Assembly (NCBI GenBank): GCA_008363385.1
Contig: RHKY01000026.1
Span: forward strand, 1-59,852
DNA length: 59,852 nt
Source: Acidobacteriota bacterium
Lineage (GTDB): Bacteria; Acidobacteriota; Thermoanaerobaculia; UBA5066
Reading direction: 5' to 3'
The position numbers and the translations under genes are program-made. Within the stretch, counting starts at the first letter, position 1; each line of letters opens with the position of its first letter. Positions 45,911-57,961 of the stretch are shown in pieces. The notes under the pieces are model-generated. The model was given only the letters and a program-made list of their open reading frames with translations. It had not been told where the DNA came from and made no database searches.

Positions 45911-47296
45911 GTGGCGCAGCGGAGCGGGGACCTCTTCGGCGACCTCGGGTCCGACGAGGCTCTCCCGGCCCGCCGCCCCGAGGAGGGCCACCCGGCCGTG
46001 CCCGCGCCGCTGGCGGAGCGGATGCGCCCCTCTCGGCTCGAGGACCTCCTCGGGCCCGCGGAGGTCTTCGGGCCGGGCTCGTTCCTGGCGAAGGCGATCG
46101 CGGCCGACCGTGTCCCGTCTCTCGTCCTCTGGGGGCCGCCCGGCTCCGGCAAGACGACGCTAGCGCGGATCGTGGCCCGGAGCACGCGAGCGCGCTTCCT
46201 CGACTTCTCGGCCGTGACGGCCGGGGTGAAGGAGATCCGCGAGACGCTGGAGGAGGCCCGGAGGAGCCGGGCCCGGGGCGTCCGGACGATCCTCTTCGTC
46301 GACGAGATCCACCGGTTCAACCGGGCCCAGCAGGACGTCTTCCTCCCGTATGCCGAGTCCGGCGCCGTCACGCTCATCGGCGCCACGACCGAGAACCCGT
46401 CCTTCGAGCTGAACGGCGCCCTCCTGTCCCGGGTCCGGGTGGTCGTCCTCCCGGCTCTCCGCCCGGAAGACCTGGAGGCCCTCCTGGAGCGGGCCGCGGC
46501 GGACCCGGAACGGGGGCTCGGAGGGAAGGTCGTGCTGACGCCGGGGGCGCGGGCGTGGCTCGCCCGCTTCGCGGACGGGGACGCCCGGCGGGCTCTGACC
46601 GCGCTCGAGTCGGCGGCGGCGCACGAGGGGGAGGGGGCGTCGCTGACGCCCGAGCGGCTGGAAGAGCTGTTCGCCCGGAAGGTCCTCCTGTACGACAAGG
46701 CGGGCGAGGAGCACTACAACCTGATCTCCGCGCTCCACAAGTCCCTCCGCGACTCGGACGTGGACGCCTCCCTCTACTGGCTGGCGCGGATGCTAGAGGC
46801 CGGGGAGGACCCGCTCTACGTCGCCCGCCGCCTCGTCCGCTTCGCCTCCGAGGACGTCGGCCTGGCCGACCCCGAGGCGCTCCGCCGCGCCCTCGACGGC
46901 CGGGATGCCGTCCACTTCATCGGCCTCCCCGAGGGCGCGCTCGCCCTGGCGCAGGTGGTCGTCACGCTGGCGCTCGCGCCCAAGTCCAACGCGGTCTACC
47001 GGGCCTACGGCGCCGCGGTCGAGGACGTGAGGCGGCTCCCGAACGAGCCGCCGCCGCTCTCGATCCGCAACGCCCCCACGCCGCTGATGAAGCAGCTCGG
47101 GTACGGAGACGGGTACGTCTACGCACCGGAGACGGAGGAGGGGACCGCGGGTCTGCGCTGCCTGCCGGAGGCGCTGGGGGAGCCGTCCTACTACCGGCCG
47201 ACCCGCGAGGGGCGCGAGGCCGCGCTCGCGGACCGGCTGGAGGCGATCCGGGCCCTCCGGGAGCGGCTGCGACGGGAGCGCGAGAAGGGGCGGTAA
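45911..47296 (+). CDS. rarA: Replication-associated recombination protein A (RarA/MgsA)
   Basis: RarA is a clamp-loader-like AAA+ ATPase acting at stalled replication forks. The 461-residue protein has an N-terminal variable part, Walker A GPPGSGKTT (75-83), Walker B with DEIH (131-134), sensor segment GATTENPSFELN, and the C-terminal tetramerisation domain (KALLYDK-like KVLLYDKAGEEHYNLISA, then MKQLGYGDGYVY). The start is a GTG. Its TAA stop forms a TAATCT element before the next gene. Confidence 0.93.
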   Translation: MAQRSGDLFGDLGSDEALPARRPEEGHPAVPAPLAERMRPSRLEDLLGPAEVFGPGSFLAKAIAADRVPSLVLWGPPGSGKTTLARIVARSTRARFLDFSAVTAGVKEIRETLEEARRSRARGVRTILFVDEIHRFNRAQQDVFLPYAESGAVTLIGATTENPSFELNGALLSRVRVVVLPALRPEDLEALLERAAADPERGLGGKVVLTPGARAWLARFADGDARRALTALESAAAHEGEGASLTPERLEELFARKVLLYDKAGEEHYNLISALHKSLRDSDVDASLYWLARMLEAGEDPLYVARRLVRFASEDVGLADPEALRRALDGRDAVHFIGLPEGALALAQVVVTLALAPKSNAVYRAYGAAVEDVRRLPNEPPPLSIRNAPTPLMKQLGYGDGYVYAPETEEGTAGLRCLPEALGEPSYYRPTREGREAALADRLEAIRALRERLRREREKGR

Positions 47297-47299
47297 TCT
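47294..47299 (+). promoter_or_regulatory. -10-like TAATCT overlapping the rarA stop codon
   Basis: TAATCT starts on the rarA TAA and ends eight bases before the ATG at 47308. Confidence 0.3.
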
Positions 47300-47307
47300 C
47301 CTGCCCG

Positions 47308-48552
47308 ATGAGGGCACTCGCGTTCCCGCTCCTGCTGTCCACCCTCCTCGTCCTCCCGGGATCCCTTCGCGGCGCCGAGCCTCCCGCCCCCACGGGGCGC
47401 TGGCACGCGGCGCTCGTCCCGGTCCCCGGCGTGGAGGTGGGCTTCGTCCTCGACGTCTCCTCGAAGGGACGGCAGCTGTCGGCGTGGCTCGGCAACGGCG
47501 AGCACCGGACGCCGTTCACCTCGGCCACCTGGGACGGGGCGACCCTCGTCCTTGAGCTCGCGCACCTCGACGCGCGGCTCACCGTGCGTCCCGCCGGGGC
47601 CGGCCTCGAGGGGACGTACACGCGGACGACGAGCGCGGGGACCGTCGAGGTGCCGTTCCAGGCGCGGCGGACGCCCCCGGCAGAGCCGAGCCTCCCGCGC
47701 GGCGCGCCCGCGGTCGGCGGGGAGTGGGGGTTGACCATGGGGGAGGGGGAGAAGGCCTCCCGCCTCGTCGGGTCCTTCCGCCAGAGGGGCGCCCGTGTCG
47801 ACGGGACGGTCCGGGAGTCGACCGGGGACTGGGGGCCTCTGCACGGGACGTGGGACGGCCGCGCCCTGGTCCTGACCGTGTTCGACGGCGTCCACGTCTA
47901 CCGCCTGACCGGCGAGCTCCGGCCCGACGGCACCCTCGCCGGGGAGTTCCGCTCGCGCGCGAACCCCCCGGTCCCCTGGACCGGGAGGCGCCTCCGCGCG
48001 GGAGAGGACGAGGCCTTCGTCCCGGGCGGGGACTCGGTCGTCAGGGCGAAGGACCCGTCGGCCCCGTTCGTGTTCTCCCTGCCGGACGAGGACGGCCGGC
48101 TCGTCTCGTCGACGGACCCGGCCTTCGCGGGAAGGCCCATGGTCGTCTCGATCGGCGGGACCTGGTGCCCGAACTGCAACGACGAGGCGCCGCTCCTCGC
48201 GGAGCTCCACCGGCGGTACCGCGGGAAGGGCCTCTCGGTCGTCGGCCTCTCCTTCGAGTACACCGCCGACGCCGAGCGGAGCCGCCGGCAGGTGAAGCGC
48301 TTCCGGGAGAGGTACGCCCTCTCCTACCCGGTCCTCGTCGCCGGCTCCACCAAGGAAGCGCGGTCGTCCCCGGTGATCGCGCAGCTCGACGGCTTCGAGG
48401 GCTACCCGACGACCCTCTTCCTGGACCGCGGCCACCGCGTCGTGAAGGTCCACTCGGGCTTCGACGGGCCGGCCACCGGCGAGCGCTTCACCGCCCTGAA
48501 GAAGGAGTTCGAGAAGACGATCCGGACCCTCCTCGCCACGAAGCCCCGCTGA
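47308..48552 (+). CDS. Exported TlpA-like thioredoxin-fold protein
   Basis: This 414-residue protein has a signal peptide (1-22, LRGAEP) and two related beta modules (about 28-125 and 135-235), each with the pattern GxW...G. The C-terminal thioredoxin-fold domain (about 250-410) has active site WCPNCND and the cis-Pro region GYPTTLF. TlpA/ResA-like proteins reduce periplasmic disulfides, for example on cytochromes c. The doubled N-terminal domain is reminiscent of the DUF-type parts of similar proteins; no electron donor gene is adjacent. Confidence 0.82.
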   Translation: MRALAFPLLLSTLLVLPGSLRGAEPPAPTGRWHAALVPVPGVEVGFVLDVSSKGRQLSAWLGNGEHRTPFTSATWDGATLVLELAHLDARLTVRPAGAGLEGTYTRTTSAGTVEVPFQARRTPPAEPSLPRGAPAVGGEWGLTMGEGEKASRLVGSFRQRGARVDGTVRESTGDWGPLHGTWDGRALVLTVFDGVHVYRLTGELRPDGTLAGEFRSRANPPVPWTGRRLRAGEDEAFVPGGDSVVRAKDPSAPFVFSLPDEDGRLVSSTDPAFAGRPMVVSIGGTWCPNCNDEAPLLAELHRRYRGKGLSVVGLSFEYTADAERSRRQVKRFRERYALSYPVLVAGSTKEARSSPVIAQLDGFEGYPTTLFLDRGHRVVKVHSGFDGPATGERFTALKKEFEKTIRTLLATKPR

Positions 48553-48571
48553 CCTCCCGCCCCGCAGACCC

Positions 48572-48661
48572 GAAGGCCCGCTCGAGCGGGCCCTCCGCTC
48601 CGCCGCGGAGGGGGAGCCGCTCGAGCGGCGCGGGGGAACCCGGGCGGACCCGAGTTCCCCC
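48572..48661. repeat. Palindromic intergenic repeat, family B, copy 1
   Basis: This repeat has three hairpins in a row between convergent genes. They are GGCCCGCTCGAGCGGGCC at 48575-48592, a CCGCTCGAGCGG palindrome, and a longer stem at 48632-48661 with loop CGGA. It resembles the copy at 53149-53238. Confidence 0.7.
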
Positions 48662-48669
48662 GATCCACG

Positions 48670-50145
48670 TCAGACCTCTTCCCGCCGGTAGTTCGGGGCC
48701 TCCTTCGTGATCACCACGTCGTGGACGTGGCTCTCCTTCAGGCCGGCGGTCGTGATCCTAACGAAGCGGGCCTTGCGGCGAAGCTCGGAGAGGGATCGGG
48801 CGCCGACGAGGCCCATCCCCGCCCGGACGCCCCCCGTGATCTGGGTCAGGATCGTCGCCAGCGGCCCCTTGTACGGGACCATCCCCTCGATCCCCTCGGG
48901 GACCAGCTTCTTCGGCTCGTCGTCCGTGCTCTGGAAGTACCGGTCGGCCGAGCCCATCTTCATCGCGCCGATCGAGCCCATCCCCCGGTAGGCCTTGAAC
49001 GTCCGGCCCTGGTAGAGGATGGTCTCGCCCGGCGCCTCGTCGGTCCCGGCGAAGAGGCTGCCGATCATCACCGCGTGCGCCCCGCTGGCCAGGGCCTTGG
49101 CGACGTCGCCCGAGAACTTCACGCCGCCGTCGGCCACGAGCGGCACCCGCGACTTCCCGGCCCCCTTGACGCACTCCTGGATGGCGTGGACCTGCGGGAC
49201 TCCGACCCCGGTGACGACGCGCGTCGTGCAGATCGAGCCCGGCCCGATGCCGATCTTGACGACGTCGGCGCCGCGGCGGATCAGGTCCCGCGTGGCCTCG
49301 GCCGTGGCGACGTTTCCGGCGAGGACGGGGGTCGACGGGAACTTCCGCTTCAGGAGGGAGAGCGCCTCGAGGACCCGCTCGCTGTGCCCGTGCGAGGAGT
49401 CGAGGCAGAGGAGGTCCACCTTGGCGTGGACGAGCTCCCGGGCCCGGTCGAGGAGGTCCGGGCCCACCCCGACCGCCGCGGCGACGCGGAGGCGGCCGAG
49501 GGAGTCCTTGCACGCGTTCGGGTACCGGATCTGCTTCTGGATGTCCTTGACGGTGATCAGGCCCTTGAGGTTCCCGGCCCGGTCCACGACGAGCAGCTTC
49601 TCGATCCGGTGCTGGTGGAGGAGCTCCTTGGCCTTCTCGAGCGTCGTCCCCGGCGGGCAGGTGACGAGGTCGTCCTTCGTCATCCGGGCGGAGACCGGGA
49701 GGTCGAGCCGGGTCTCGAACCTCAGGTCGCGGTTCGTCAGGATTCCGACGAGCTTCCCCCGCTCGTCCACCACCGGGACCCCCGAGATCCGGAAGCTCGC
49801 CATCACCTCCAGCGCCTCGGAGATCTTCTGGTCGGGGCGGCAGGTGACCGGGTCGACGATCATCCCGCTCTCGGAACGCTTGACCTTGTCCACCTCGGCC
49901 GCCTGGGCCTCGATGCCGAGGTTCTTGTGGACGACCCCCATCCCGCCGTTCTGGGCCATCGCGATGGCCAGGCGGGACTCCGTAACGGTGTCCATCGCCG
50001 CGGACATCAGCGGGACGTTCAGGTGGATCCCCTCCGTCAGGCGGGTGCGGAGGTCGGTCTCCGCCGGGTGGACCTTCGAGCGGGCGGGGACGAGCAGGAC
50101 GTCGTCGAAGGTCAGGGCGACGGGGATCTCCCGGTCAGCGGCCAT
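48670..50145 (-). CDS. guaB: Inosine-5'-monophosphate dehydrogenase
   Basis: GuaB oxidises IMP to XMP, the committed step to GMP. In 491 residues, the barrel is interrupted by two CBS modules (about 95-210). The loop GPGSICTTR carries catalytic Cys306. [18 protein letters not shown] and the flap region with YFQ and KLVPEGIEG are present. No ribosome-binding site is obvious. A TATGAA element ends five bases before the ATG. Confidence 0.96.
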   Translation of the reverse strand: MAADREIPVALTFDDVLLVPARSKVHPAETDLRTRLTEGIHLNVPLMSAAMDTVTESRLAIAMAQNGGMGVVHKNLGIEAQAAEVDKVKRSESGMIVDPVTCRPDQKISEALEVMASFRISGVPVVDERGKLVGILTNRDLRFETRLDLPVSARMTKDDLVTCPPGTTLEKAKELLHQHRIEKLLVVDRAGNLKGLITVKDIQKQIRYPNACKDSLGRLRVAAAVGVGPDLLDRARELVHAKVDLLCLDSSHGHSERVLEALSLLKRKFPSTPVLAGNVATAEATRDLIRRGADVVKIGIGPGSICTTRVVTGVGVPQVHAIQECVKGAGKSRVPLVADGGVKFSGDVAKALASGAHAVMIGSLFAGTDEAPGETILYQGRTFKAYRGMGSIGAMKMGSADRYFQSTDDEPKKLVPEGIEGMVPYKGPLATILTQITGGVRAGMGLVGARSLSELRRKARFVRITTAGLKESHVHDVVITKEAPNYRREEV

Positions 50146-50150
50146 GCCGA

Positions 50151-50156
50151 TTCATA
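50151..50156 (-). promoter_or_regulatory. Candidate -10 element TATGAA for guaB
   Basis: TATGAA on the minus strand ends five bases before the guaB ATG, in the 53-base gap after secA. Confidence 0.3.
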
Positions 50157-50198
50157 GCACGGAACGGGACCGGCCGTGGACGGAGGCCGGGCGGCGGC

Positions 50199-53021
<2,823 letters not shown>

Positions 53022-53148
53022 CTGTCGTGTCCGGCGTCCGCCCGTCGGACGGCGCGGAAGCGGCATGCTACCAAATCCACCGTCCGGCTCCCCTCGTCGT
53101 CGTCGACCCCCGTCGAGGTCGCGCGGACCCGGGTTCTCCGAAGGCGTC

Positions 53149-53238
53149 GAAGGCCCGCTTCAGCGGGCCGACCTTGCCGCCGCGGAGAGGGAGCCGCGCA
53201 GCGGCGAGGGAGAACCCGGGCGGACCCGGGTTCTCCCT
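53149..53238. repeat. Palindromic intergenic repeat, family B, copy 2
   Basis: GGCCCGCTTCAGCGGGCC (53152-53169), then GCCGC...GCGGC, then AGGGAGAACCCGGG (53207-53220) pairing perfectly with 53225-53238 across loop CGGA. It lies directly behind the M23 peptidase stop. The sequence at 53121-53139 repeats part of the last arm. Confidence 0.75.
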
Positions 53239-53246
53239 ATCCAGAA

Positions 53247-54125
53247 TCAGAACGCGTTGGTGATGTAGTCCAGCGGGTTCACCGGCTTCCCGTCGACCAG
53301 CACCTCGTAGTGGAGGTGCGGCCCGGTGGACCGGCCGCTGGAGCCGACGAGACCGATCAGGTCGCCGCGCCGGACGCGCTGCCCCTCGGCGACCCGGATG
53401 GCCTCCATGTGGCCGTAGTAGGTCGTGATCCCGAACCCGTGCGCGAGCTGGACGAACCGCCCGTACCCGTTCTCCCACCCGGCGCGCACCACGGTCCCGC
53501 TGGCCGGCGCCACGATCCGGTGCCCCGCGGGGGCGGAGATGTCGAGTCCGGTGTGGAACTCCGGAACCCCGGTGAACGGGTCCGGGCGCGAGCCGAAGCC
53601 CGCGGAGAGGATCCCGGTCGCGGGCGCGAGCGTCGGGGTCAGGGAGAGCTGGTCGGCCTGCGAGGAGAGCCGGGCCTCGATGAGGCCGAGCCGGGAGGAG
53701 AGTAGGCTGCCCCGGCGGGCCGCCTCCTGGAGGGCCGCCTCGCCCGACGCGGGACGGTCGATCGGGATCGCGGTCAGGCCGCCGACGCCGCCGGTGCCGG
53801 GGTCGTGGATCCCGGAGAGCCCGGCCACGATGGAGAGCCGCCGCGTCCGGTCCTCGAACTCCGCGAGCTGCTTCTCGATGGTCTCGAGCCGGCTGTTGAG
53901 CGTGGCCGCCCTTCCCCTCAGGTCGCGGTTCTCGGCCTCGAGCGCGCTCATCTCGCGGTTCTTCTGGAACGAGCGGAACCAGAGGACCGTGAAGAGGCTC
54001 CCGACCATGACCGAGAGGAGCACGAAGGAGGCGAGGCCCGCGAGGAACCGGGAGGAGACCTGGAACTGGCGGAATCGGGCGCGGGCGTGCGGAACGAAGA
54101 TGATCGTGTGCGTCTTACGTGTCAT
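53247..54125 (-). CDS. Membrane-anchored M23 (LytM-type) metallopeptidase
   Basis: This 292-residue protein has a short basic N terminus (RKTHTIIFVPHARARFRQF), a membrane helix (about 27-50), a coiled coil (about 52-100), a linker, and a C-terminal M23 domain. The zinc ligands are visible: His191 and Asp195 (HTGLDIS) and His272 in HLHYEV, with His270 as catalytic partner. Such enzymes cut peptidoglycan cross-links or activate amidases during division and envelope growth. It follows the ComM-type gene on the same strand. Confidence 0.9.
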   Translation of the reverse strand: MTRKTHTIIFVPHARARFRQFQVSSRFLAGLASFVLLSVMVGSLFTVLWFRSFQKNREMSALEAENRDLRGRAATLNSRLETIEKQLAEFEDRTRRLSIVAGLSGIHDPGTGGVGGLTAIPIDRPASGEAALQEAARRGSLLSSRLGLIEARLSSQADQLSLTPTLAPATGILSAGFGSRPDPFTGVPEFHTGLDISAPAGHRIVAPASGTVVRAGWENGYGRFVQLAHGFGITTYYGHMEAIRVAEGQRVRRGDLIGLVGSSGRSTGPHLHYEVLVDGKPVNPLDYITNAF

Positions 54126-54256
54126 CCGTCACACTTCGCCGACAGGGCGCGAGATCTCCCCTCGCGGGGGTTCCTGGGACCGAAGAACCTTACGCGGGGA
54201 GCGGCGGGCCGTCAAGCGCCGGTTTCCGGACCGTCGCCCCCGCCCTCGGCCAGCCT

Positions 54257-55795
54257 TCACGGGCGTTCCACCCCGGCCGCGGGCCGGTAGCGGAGCGCCT
54301 CGGCGGCGTGAGCCGCCTCCACGGAGGGGCATCCCGCCAGGTCGGCGATCGTCCGGGAGACCCGCAGGACCCGGTGGTAGCCCCGAGCCGACAGGCCCAG
54401 CCGGTCCATCGCGCGAGCCAGCAGGGCCGCCGCCTCCGTCGAGACCCCGAAGCGGGAGCGCAGGCCCCGGGGCGGGACGGACGCGTTCAGCAGCCGCGGG
54501 TCGCCCGTCCTCGACTCCTGCCGCTGCCTCGCCGCCAGGACCCTCTGCCTCACGACGGCGGTCCGCTCGGCGGGAGGGCCGGAATCGAGGTCCGCGGCGG
54601 GCAGGGGAGGCACGTCGACGTGGAGGTCGATCCTGTCCAGGAGCGGGCCCGAGACCTTCCGGCGATAGCGGGCGACGTCGCGCTCGGAGCAGACGCACCG
54701 GCGCCGGGCGTCCCCCTGGAAGCCGCAGGGGCAGGGGTTCATGGCCGCGACCAGGACGAAGCGGGCCGGGAACGAGCGCGTCCCCGCGGCGCGGGAGACC
54801 GAGACGACCCCGTCCTCGAGCGGCTCCCTCAGGACCTCGAGCGCGTCCCTCCGGAACTCGGGGAGCTCGTCGAGGAAGAGGACGCCGTGGTGGGAGAGGG
54901 AGAGCTCGCCCGGGCGCGGGTCGGGCCCCCCTCCCGAGAGGGCCGCGGCGGACGCGCCGTGGTGCGGCGAGCGGAACGGCCGGCGCCGGAGCAGCCCCGC
55001 GCCGGCAGGGAGACGGCCGGCCACGCTCCAGATCCGGGTCGCCTCGAGCGCCTCCTCCCTCGAGAGAGGGGGCAGGACCCCCGGGAGGCGGCGCGCCAGC
55101 ATCGTCTTCCCCGCGCCCGGGGGGCCGACGAGGAGGAGGTTGTGGCCGCCCGCCGCGGCGATCTCCAGAGCCCGGCGTGCGAGCGCCTGGCCGCGCACGT
55201 CGGAGAGGTCCTCTCCCGTGTCGTCCCCCGGGCCGCCGGAGGGCTCCTGCGACGCCTCCGCGGCCCGGGGGAGGAGCTGGCGACCGGAGAGGTGGGCCAC
55301 GACGGCGCCGAGGTGAGCCGCAGGGAAGACGGCGAGGGGGGGGCCGAGGACGGCGGCCTCGGCGGCGTTCGCCTCCGGGACGACGAGCGCCGGGACGGAC
55401 TCCCGCCGGGCGGCGTCGGCGACCGCGAGAACGCCGGGGACCGGCCGGAGGGAGCCGTCCAGGCCGAGCTCGCCGACGAGGAGGACCCCACGCGCGGCCT
55501 CGGCCGGCAAGTCGCCGCCGGCGGCGAGGATCGCGACCGCGATCGCCAGGTCCAGCCCGGCGCCCGTCTTCGGGAGGTCCGCGGGGGCGAGGTTCACGAC
55601 GACGCTCCGGCCGGGGAGCGGGAGGCCGACGTGCCGGAGCGCGGCCTTCAGCCGCTCCCGGCTCTCCTTCACGGCCGCGTCCGGAAGGCCGACGACGGTC
55701 AGGCCGGGCAGCCCGGCGCCGACCGAGACCTCGACGGCGACGAGGTGCCCGTCGAGGCCGACGATGGTGGCCGACAGGGTCCGCGCGAACGCCAC
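54257..55795 (-). CDS. comM: YifB/ComM-family Mg-chelatase-like ATPase
   Basis: This 512-residue protein has an N-terminal Lon-protease-like (ChlI) domain (GLPGLTVVGLPDAAVKESRERL), an AAA+ Mg-chelatase domain with Walker A GPPGAGKT (Lys230) and Walker B LFLDELPEF, and a C-terminal Mg_chelatase_C part. ComM is a hexameric helicase that promotes branch migration during natural transformation in Vibrio. Other competence genes are not in the window. The start is a GTG, 15 bases after the MltD-like gene's stop. Confidence 0.92.
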   Translation of the reverse strand: MAFARTLSATIVGLDGHLVAVEVSVGAGLPGLTVVGLPDAAVKESRERLKAALRHVGLPLPGRSVVVNLAPADLPKTGAGLDLAIAVAILAAGGDLPAEAARGVLLVGELGLDGSLRPVPGVLAVADAARRESVPALVVPEANAAEAAVLGPPLAVFPAAHLGAVVAHLSGRQLLPRAAEASQEPSGGPGDDTGEDLSDVRGQALARRALEIAAAGGHNLLLVGPPGAGKTMLARRLPGVLPPLSREEALEATRIWSVAGRLPAGAGLLRRRPFRSPHHGASAAALSGGGPDPRPGELSLSHHGVLFLDELPEFRRDALEVLREPLEDGVVSVSRAAGTRSFPARFVLVAAMNPCPCGFQGDARRRCVCSERDVARYRRKVSGPLLDRIDLHVDVPPLPAADLDSGPPAERTAVVRQRVLAARQRQESRTGDPRLLNASVPPRGLRSRFGVSTEAAALLARAMDRLGLSARGYHRVLRVSRTIADLAGCPSVEAAHAAEALRYRPAAGVERP

Positions 55796-55810
55796 GTCGC
55801 GGCCGGGCGC

Positions 55811-57694
55811 TCAGCGCGCCGCGCGCGAGGGGACCGTCAGCTTCCGGCCGACCGACAGCTTCGAGCTTCGCCGAAGGTCGTTCTCCTCGCGGAGCGCCTC
55901 GACGGTCGTGCCGTACTGCCGGGCGATGCGGTAGAGCGTCTCTCCCTTCCGGACGGTGTGGACGCGCGGGGCGACAGAGGTCGCCGCGACGCGCGGGGCG
56001 CGGGCGGACGGCTCGGATCGCGTCGGCTCGAAGCCCGCCGCCGGGATCTCGTAGCGGCCGGGGAGCGGGCGGGAGACCGTCACGCCGGGGGGCGCGGAGA
56101 GACCCGGCGCCACGAGCTGCCCGGCGTCCTGCACGGCCGCGGACGGGGTCGGAAGGGCCCGGACCTCGCCGCGGCTCCGGACCGGGACCGCGGAGGCGAC
56201 GACGGCGGAGGGCGTCGATCCCGGCCGGACCCGCGCGGGCCGGTCTCCGCCGGGCTCGGCGAGCGGGATCAGCACCTTCGTCCCCTTGCGGAGCTTCGCG
56301 TTCGGCGCGAGGTCGTTCAGGGCGCAGACCTCGTCCACGTCGACTCCGTACCGGGTGGCGAGCCGCGCGGGCGTGTCCCCTCGCCGGGCCGCCACGCGGC
56401 GCTCGCCTCCGGACCCGGCGGCCGGGAGACCGCCCAGGGCCGCGACGACGAGGGGGCCGGTCGACGGGGGAACGCGCAAGGCGTAGCTCGAGACCCCGCG
56501 GGGCGTTCGGCGCGTCCTCAGCTCCGGGTTCAGCTCCCGGAGGGACTCGAGATCGAGCCCGGTCCGCGCCGCCAGCGACGCCAGGTCGACGGGACGCGGG
56601 AGCTCGACCGTGTCCCACGACAGCGGGGAGTCCGGGACGACGTCGAAGCCGAAACGGGCGGGGTCCTTGGCGATCAGGGCAGCCCCCAGGACGAGCGGCA
56701 CGTAGGCGACCGTCTCCTTGTGGAGGACGCCCGAGGCCCGGAGCTCCCAGTAGTCCCGGGCGCCGGTCCTCTGGAGGCCGCGGAGGATCCGCCCCTCGCC
56801 GGTGTCGTACGCCGCCATCGCCAGGTGCCAGTCGCCGAACATCTCGTAGAGGTCTCGGAAGTAGGCGGCCGCCGCCAGCGTCGACTTGACGAAGTCGCTC
56901 CGCTCGTCCACCCAGCGGTCCCGCTTCATCCCGTACCGCGCCCCGGTCGGGGCGATGAACTGCCAGAAGCCGTGAGCGCCCTTTCGCGAGTGGGCCGATC
57001 CGCGGAACCCGGACTCGATCAGCGCCACGTAGACGAGGTCCTGCGGCAGACCCTGCTCCCGGAGGAGCCGCCGCATCTCGGGGAGGTAGGCGCCGCTCCG
57101 CTTGAGGGCCGCCGCGAAGGCCTTCGGGGAACGGAACTGGTACGACGCCACCGCCCGGAGGACGGGTTCGTTGACCGTCATCGGGATGTCGAACGCCAGC
57201 CCGCCGGGCGCCTCGCCGACCTCCCGCTTCGCGGCCTCCACTTCGGCCGGGGTCGGCTGCTGCGTGTCGGCCAGGAGGCTCTCGGTCTCGGCGTCGGCGG
57301 GAGGGCGCTCCTCCTCGCCGTCCCGCCCGTCGAGGAGCGGACGGTAGAGGCGGACGCTCTCGTAGAGCTGCTGGGCGAAGCGGAGGTCGTCGTCGTCGCC
57401 GGGGCGCGCGTGGGCACGGAAGTGCTCCAGCGCCGCGTCGAACTCGATCCGGGCGCAGTCGACGTCGCCCGTCAGGGCCGCGGCCTTTCCGCGGTAGAAC
57501 CGCTCGGCGGCCTCCACGCGCGGGTCCGGCGGCGGGGGAGCCGCGGGGGCGACCGAAGCGCTCACGGCGACGGGGGGCGGCGGAGCGGAGCTGCAGCCCG
57601 AGACCGACAGCAAGACGGGGAGGAGCGAGAGGAGGACGGCCCACCCCACGAGCACGGGCGGACACGCGGAGGTCCGTCGGCGGAGCGAGCGCAC
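55811..57694 (-). CDS. MltD-like lytic transglycosylase lipoprotein with LysM repeats
   Basis: In about 627 residues, a signal with lipobox VSGC precedes a helical region, an SLT catalytic domain with Glu227 (LIESGFRG, then AHGFWQFI) and two to three LysM modules. The last LysM ends the protein (VRKGETLYRIARQYGTTVEALREEN). MltD-type enzymes cleave glycan strands of peptidoglycan without water, leaving anhydro-muropeptides. The start is taken as the GTG at 57694, which gives a good signal peptide; a TTG at 57730 adds 12 residues and coincides with a -35-like TTGACC. Confidence 0.88.
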   Translation of the reverse strand: MRSLRRRTSACPPVLVGWAVLLSLLPVLLSVSGCSSAPPPPVAVSASVAPAAPPPPDPRVEAAERFYRGKAAALTGDVDCARIEFDAALEHFRAHARPGDDDDLRFAQQLYESVRLYRPLLDGRDGEEERPPADAETESLLADTQQPTPAEVEAAKREVGEAPGGLAFDIPMTVNEPVLRAVASYQFRSPKAFAAALKRSGAYLPEMRRLLREQGLPQDLVYVALIESGFRGSAHSRKGAHGFWQFIAPTGARYGMKRDRWVDERSDFVKSTLAAAAYFRDLYEMFGDWHLAMAAYDTGEGRILRGLQRTGARDYWELRASGVLHKETVAYVPLVLGAALIAKDPARFGFDVVPDSPLSWDTVELPRPVDLASLAARTGLDLESLRELNPELRTRRTPRGVSSYALRVPPSTGPLVVAALGGLPAAGSGGERRVAARRGDTPARLATRYGVDVDEVCALNDLAPNAKLRKGTKVLIPLAEPGGDRPARVRPGSTPSAVVASAVPVRSRGEVRALPTPSAAVQDAGQLVAPGLSAPPGVTVSRPLPGRYEIPAAGFEPTRSEPSARAPRVAATSVAPRVHTVRKGETLYRIARQYGTTVEALREENDLRRSSKLSVGRKLTVPSRAAR

Positions 57695-57783
57695 GTCGAA
57701 GCTTACCCCGAGGAGCGCCCACCCGGTCAAGCGATTTGTGACCGACTCCGGTCGGCGGTCCTCTCCCCGATCACGTCAGCCCC

Positions 57784-57947
57784 GCGGTCCGACTCCGGAC
57801 CCCGCCGGCGACAACCTAAGGAGGAATGCGGACGAAAGGTGGGGGTCCGAGGGGGAGGACCGGTCGGCGGTCCGACTCCGGGCCCCGCCGGCGACACCGT
57901 GGAGGAATGCGGACGAAAGGTGGGGGTCGGAGGGGGAGGACCGGTCG
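57784..57947. repeat. Tandem intergenic repeat, family C (two units of about 82 bases)
   Basis: Two units, 57784-57866 and 57867-57947, share GCGGTCCGACTCCGG, the CCCCGCCGGCGACA block and GGAGGAATGCGGACGAAAGG. Partial units lie on both sides, at about 57755 and 57948. The array fills the gap between the unknown gene at 57961 and the MltD-like gene. Confidence 0.8.
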
Positions 57948-57961
57948 GCGGTCCTCCCCCT
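57931..57961 (-). terminator. 13-base-pair hairpin at the end of the unknown gene
   Basis: AGGGGGAGGACCG pairs perfectly with CGGTCCTCCCCCT across GTCGG, starting on the stop codon of the minus-strand gene at 57961. It is part of repeat family C and has no T tract. Confidence 0.5.

Noticed and set aside
57826-57960. Small gene starting at GGAGGAATG in the family C repeats
   Set aside because: Spacing between the ribosome-binding-like site and ATG is too short, and the frame simply translates the tandem repeat before running antisense into the next gene.
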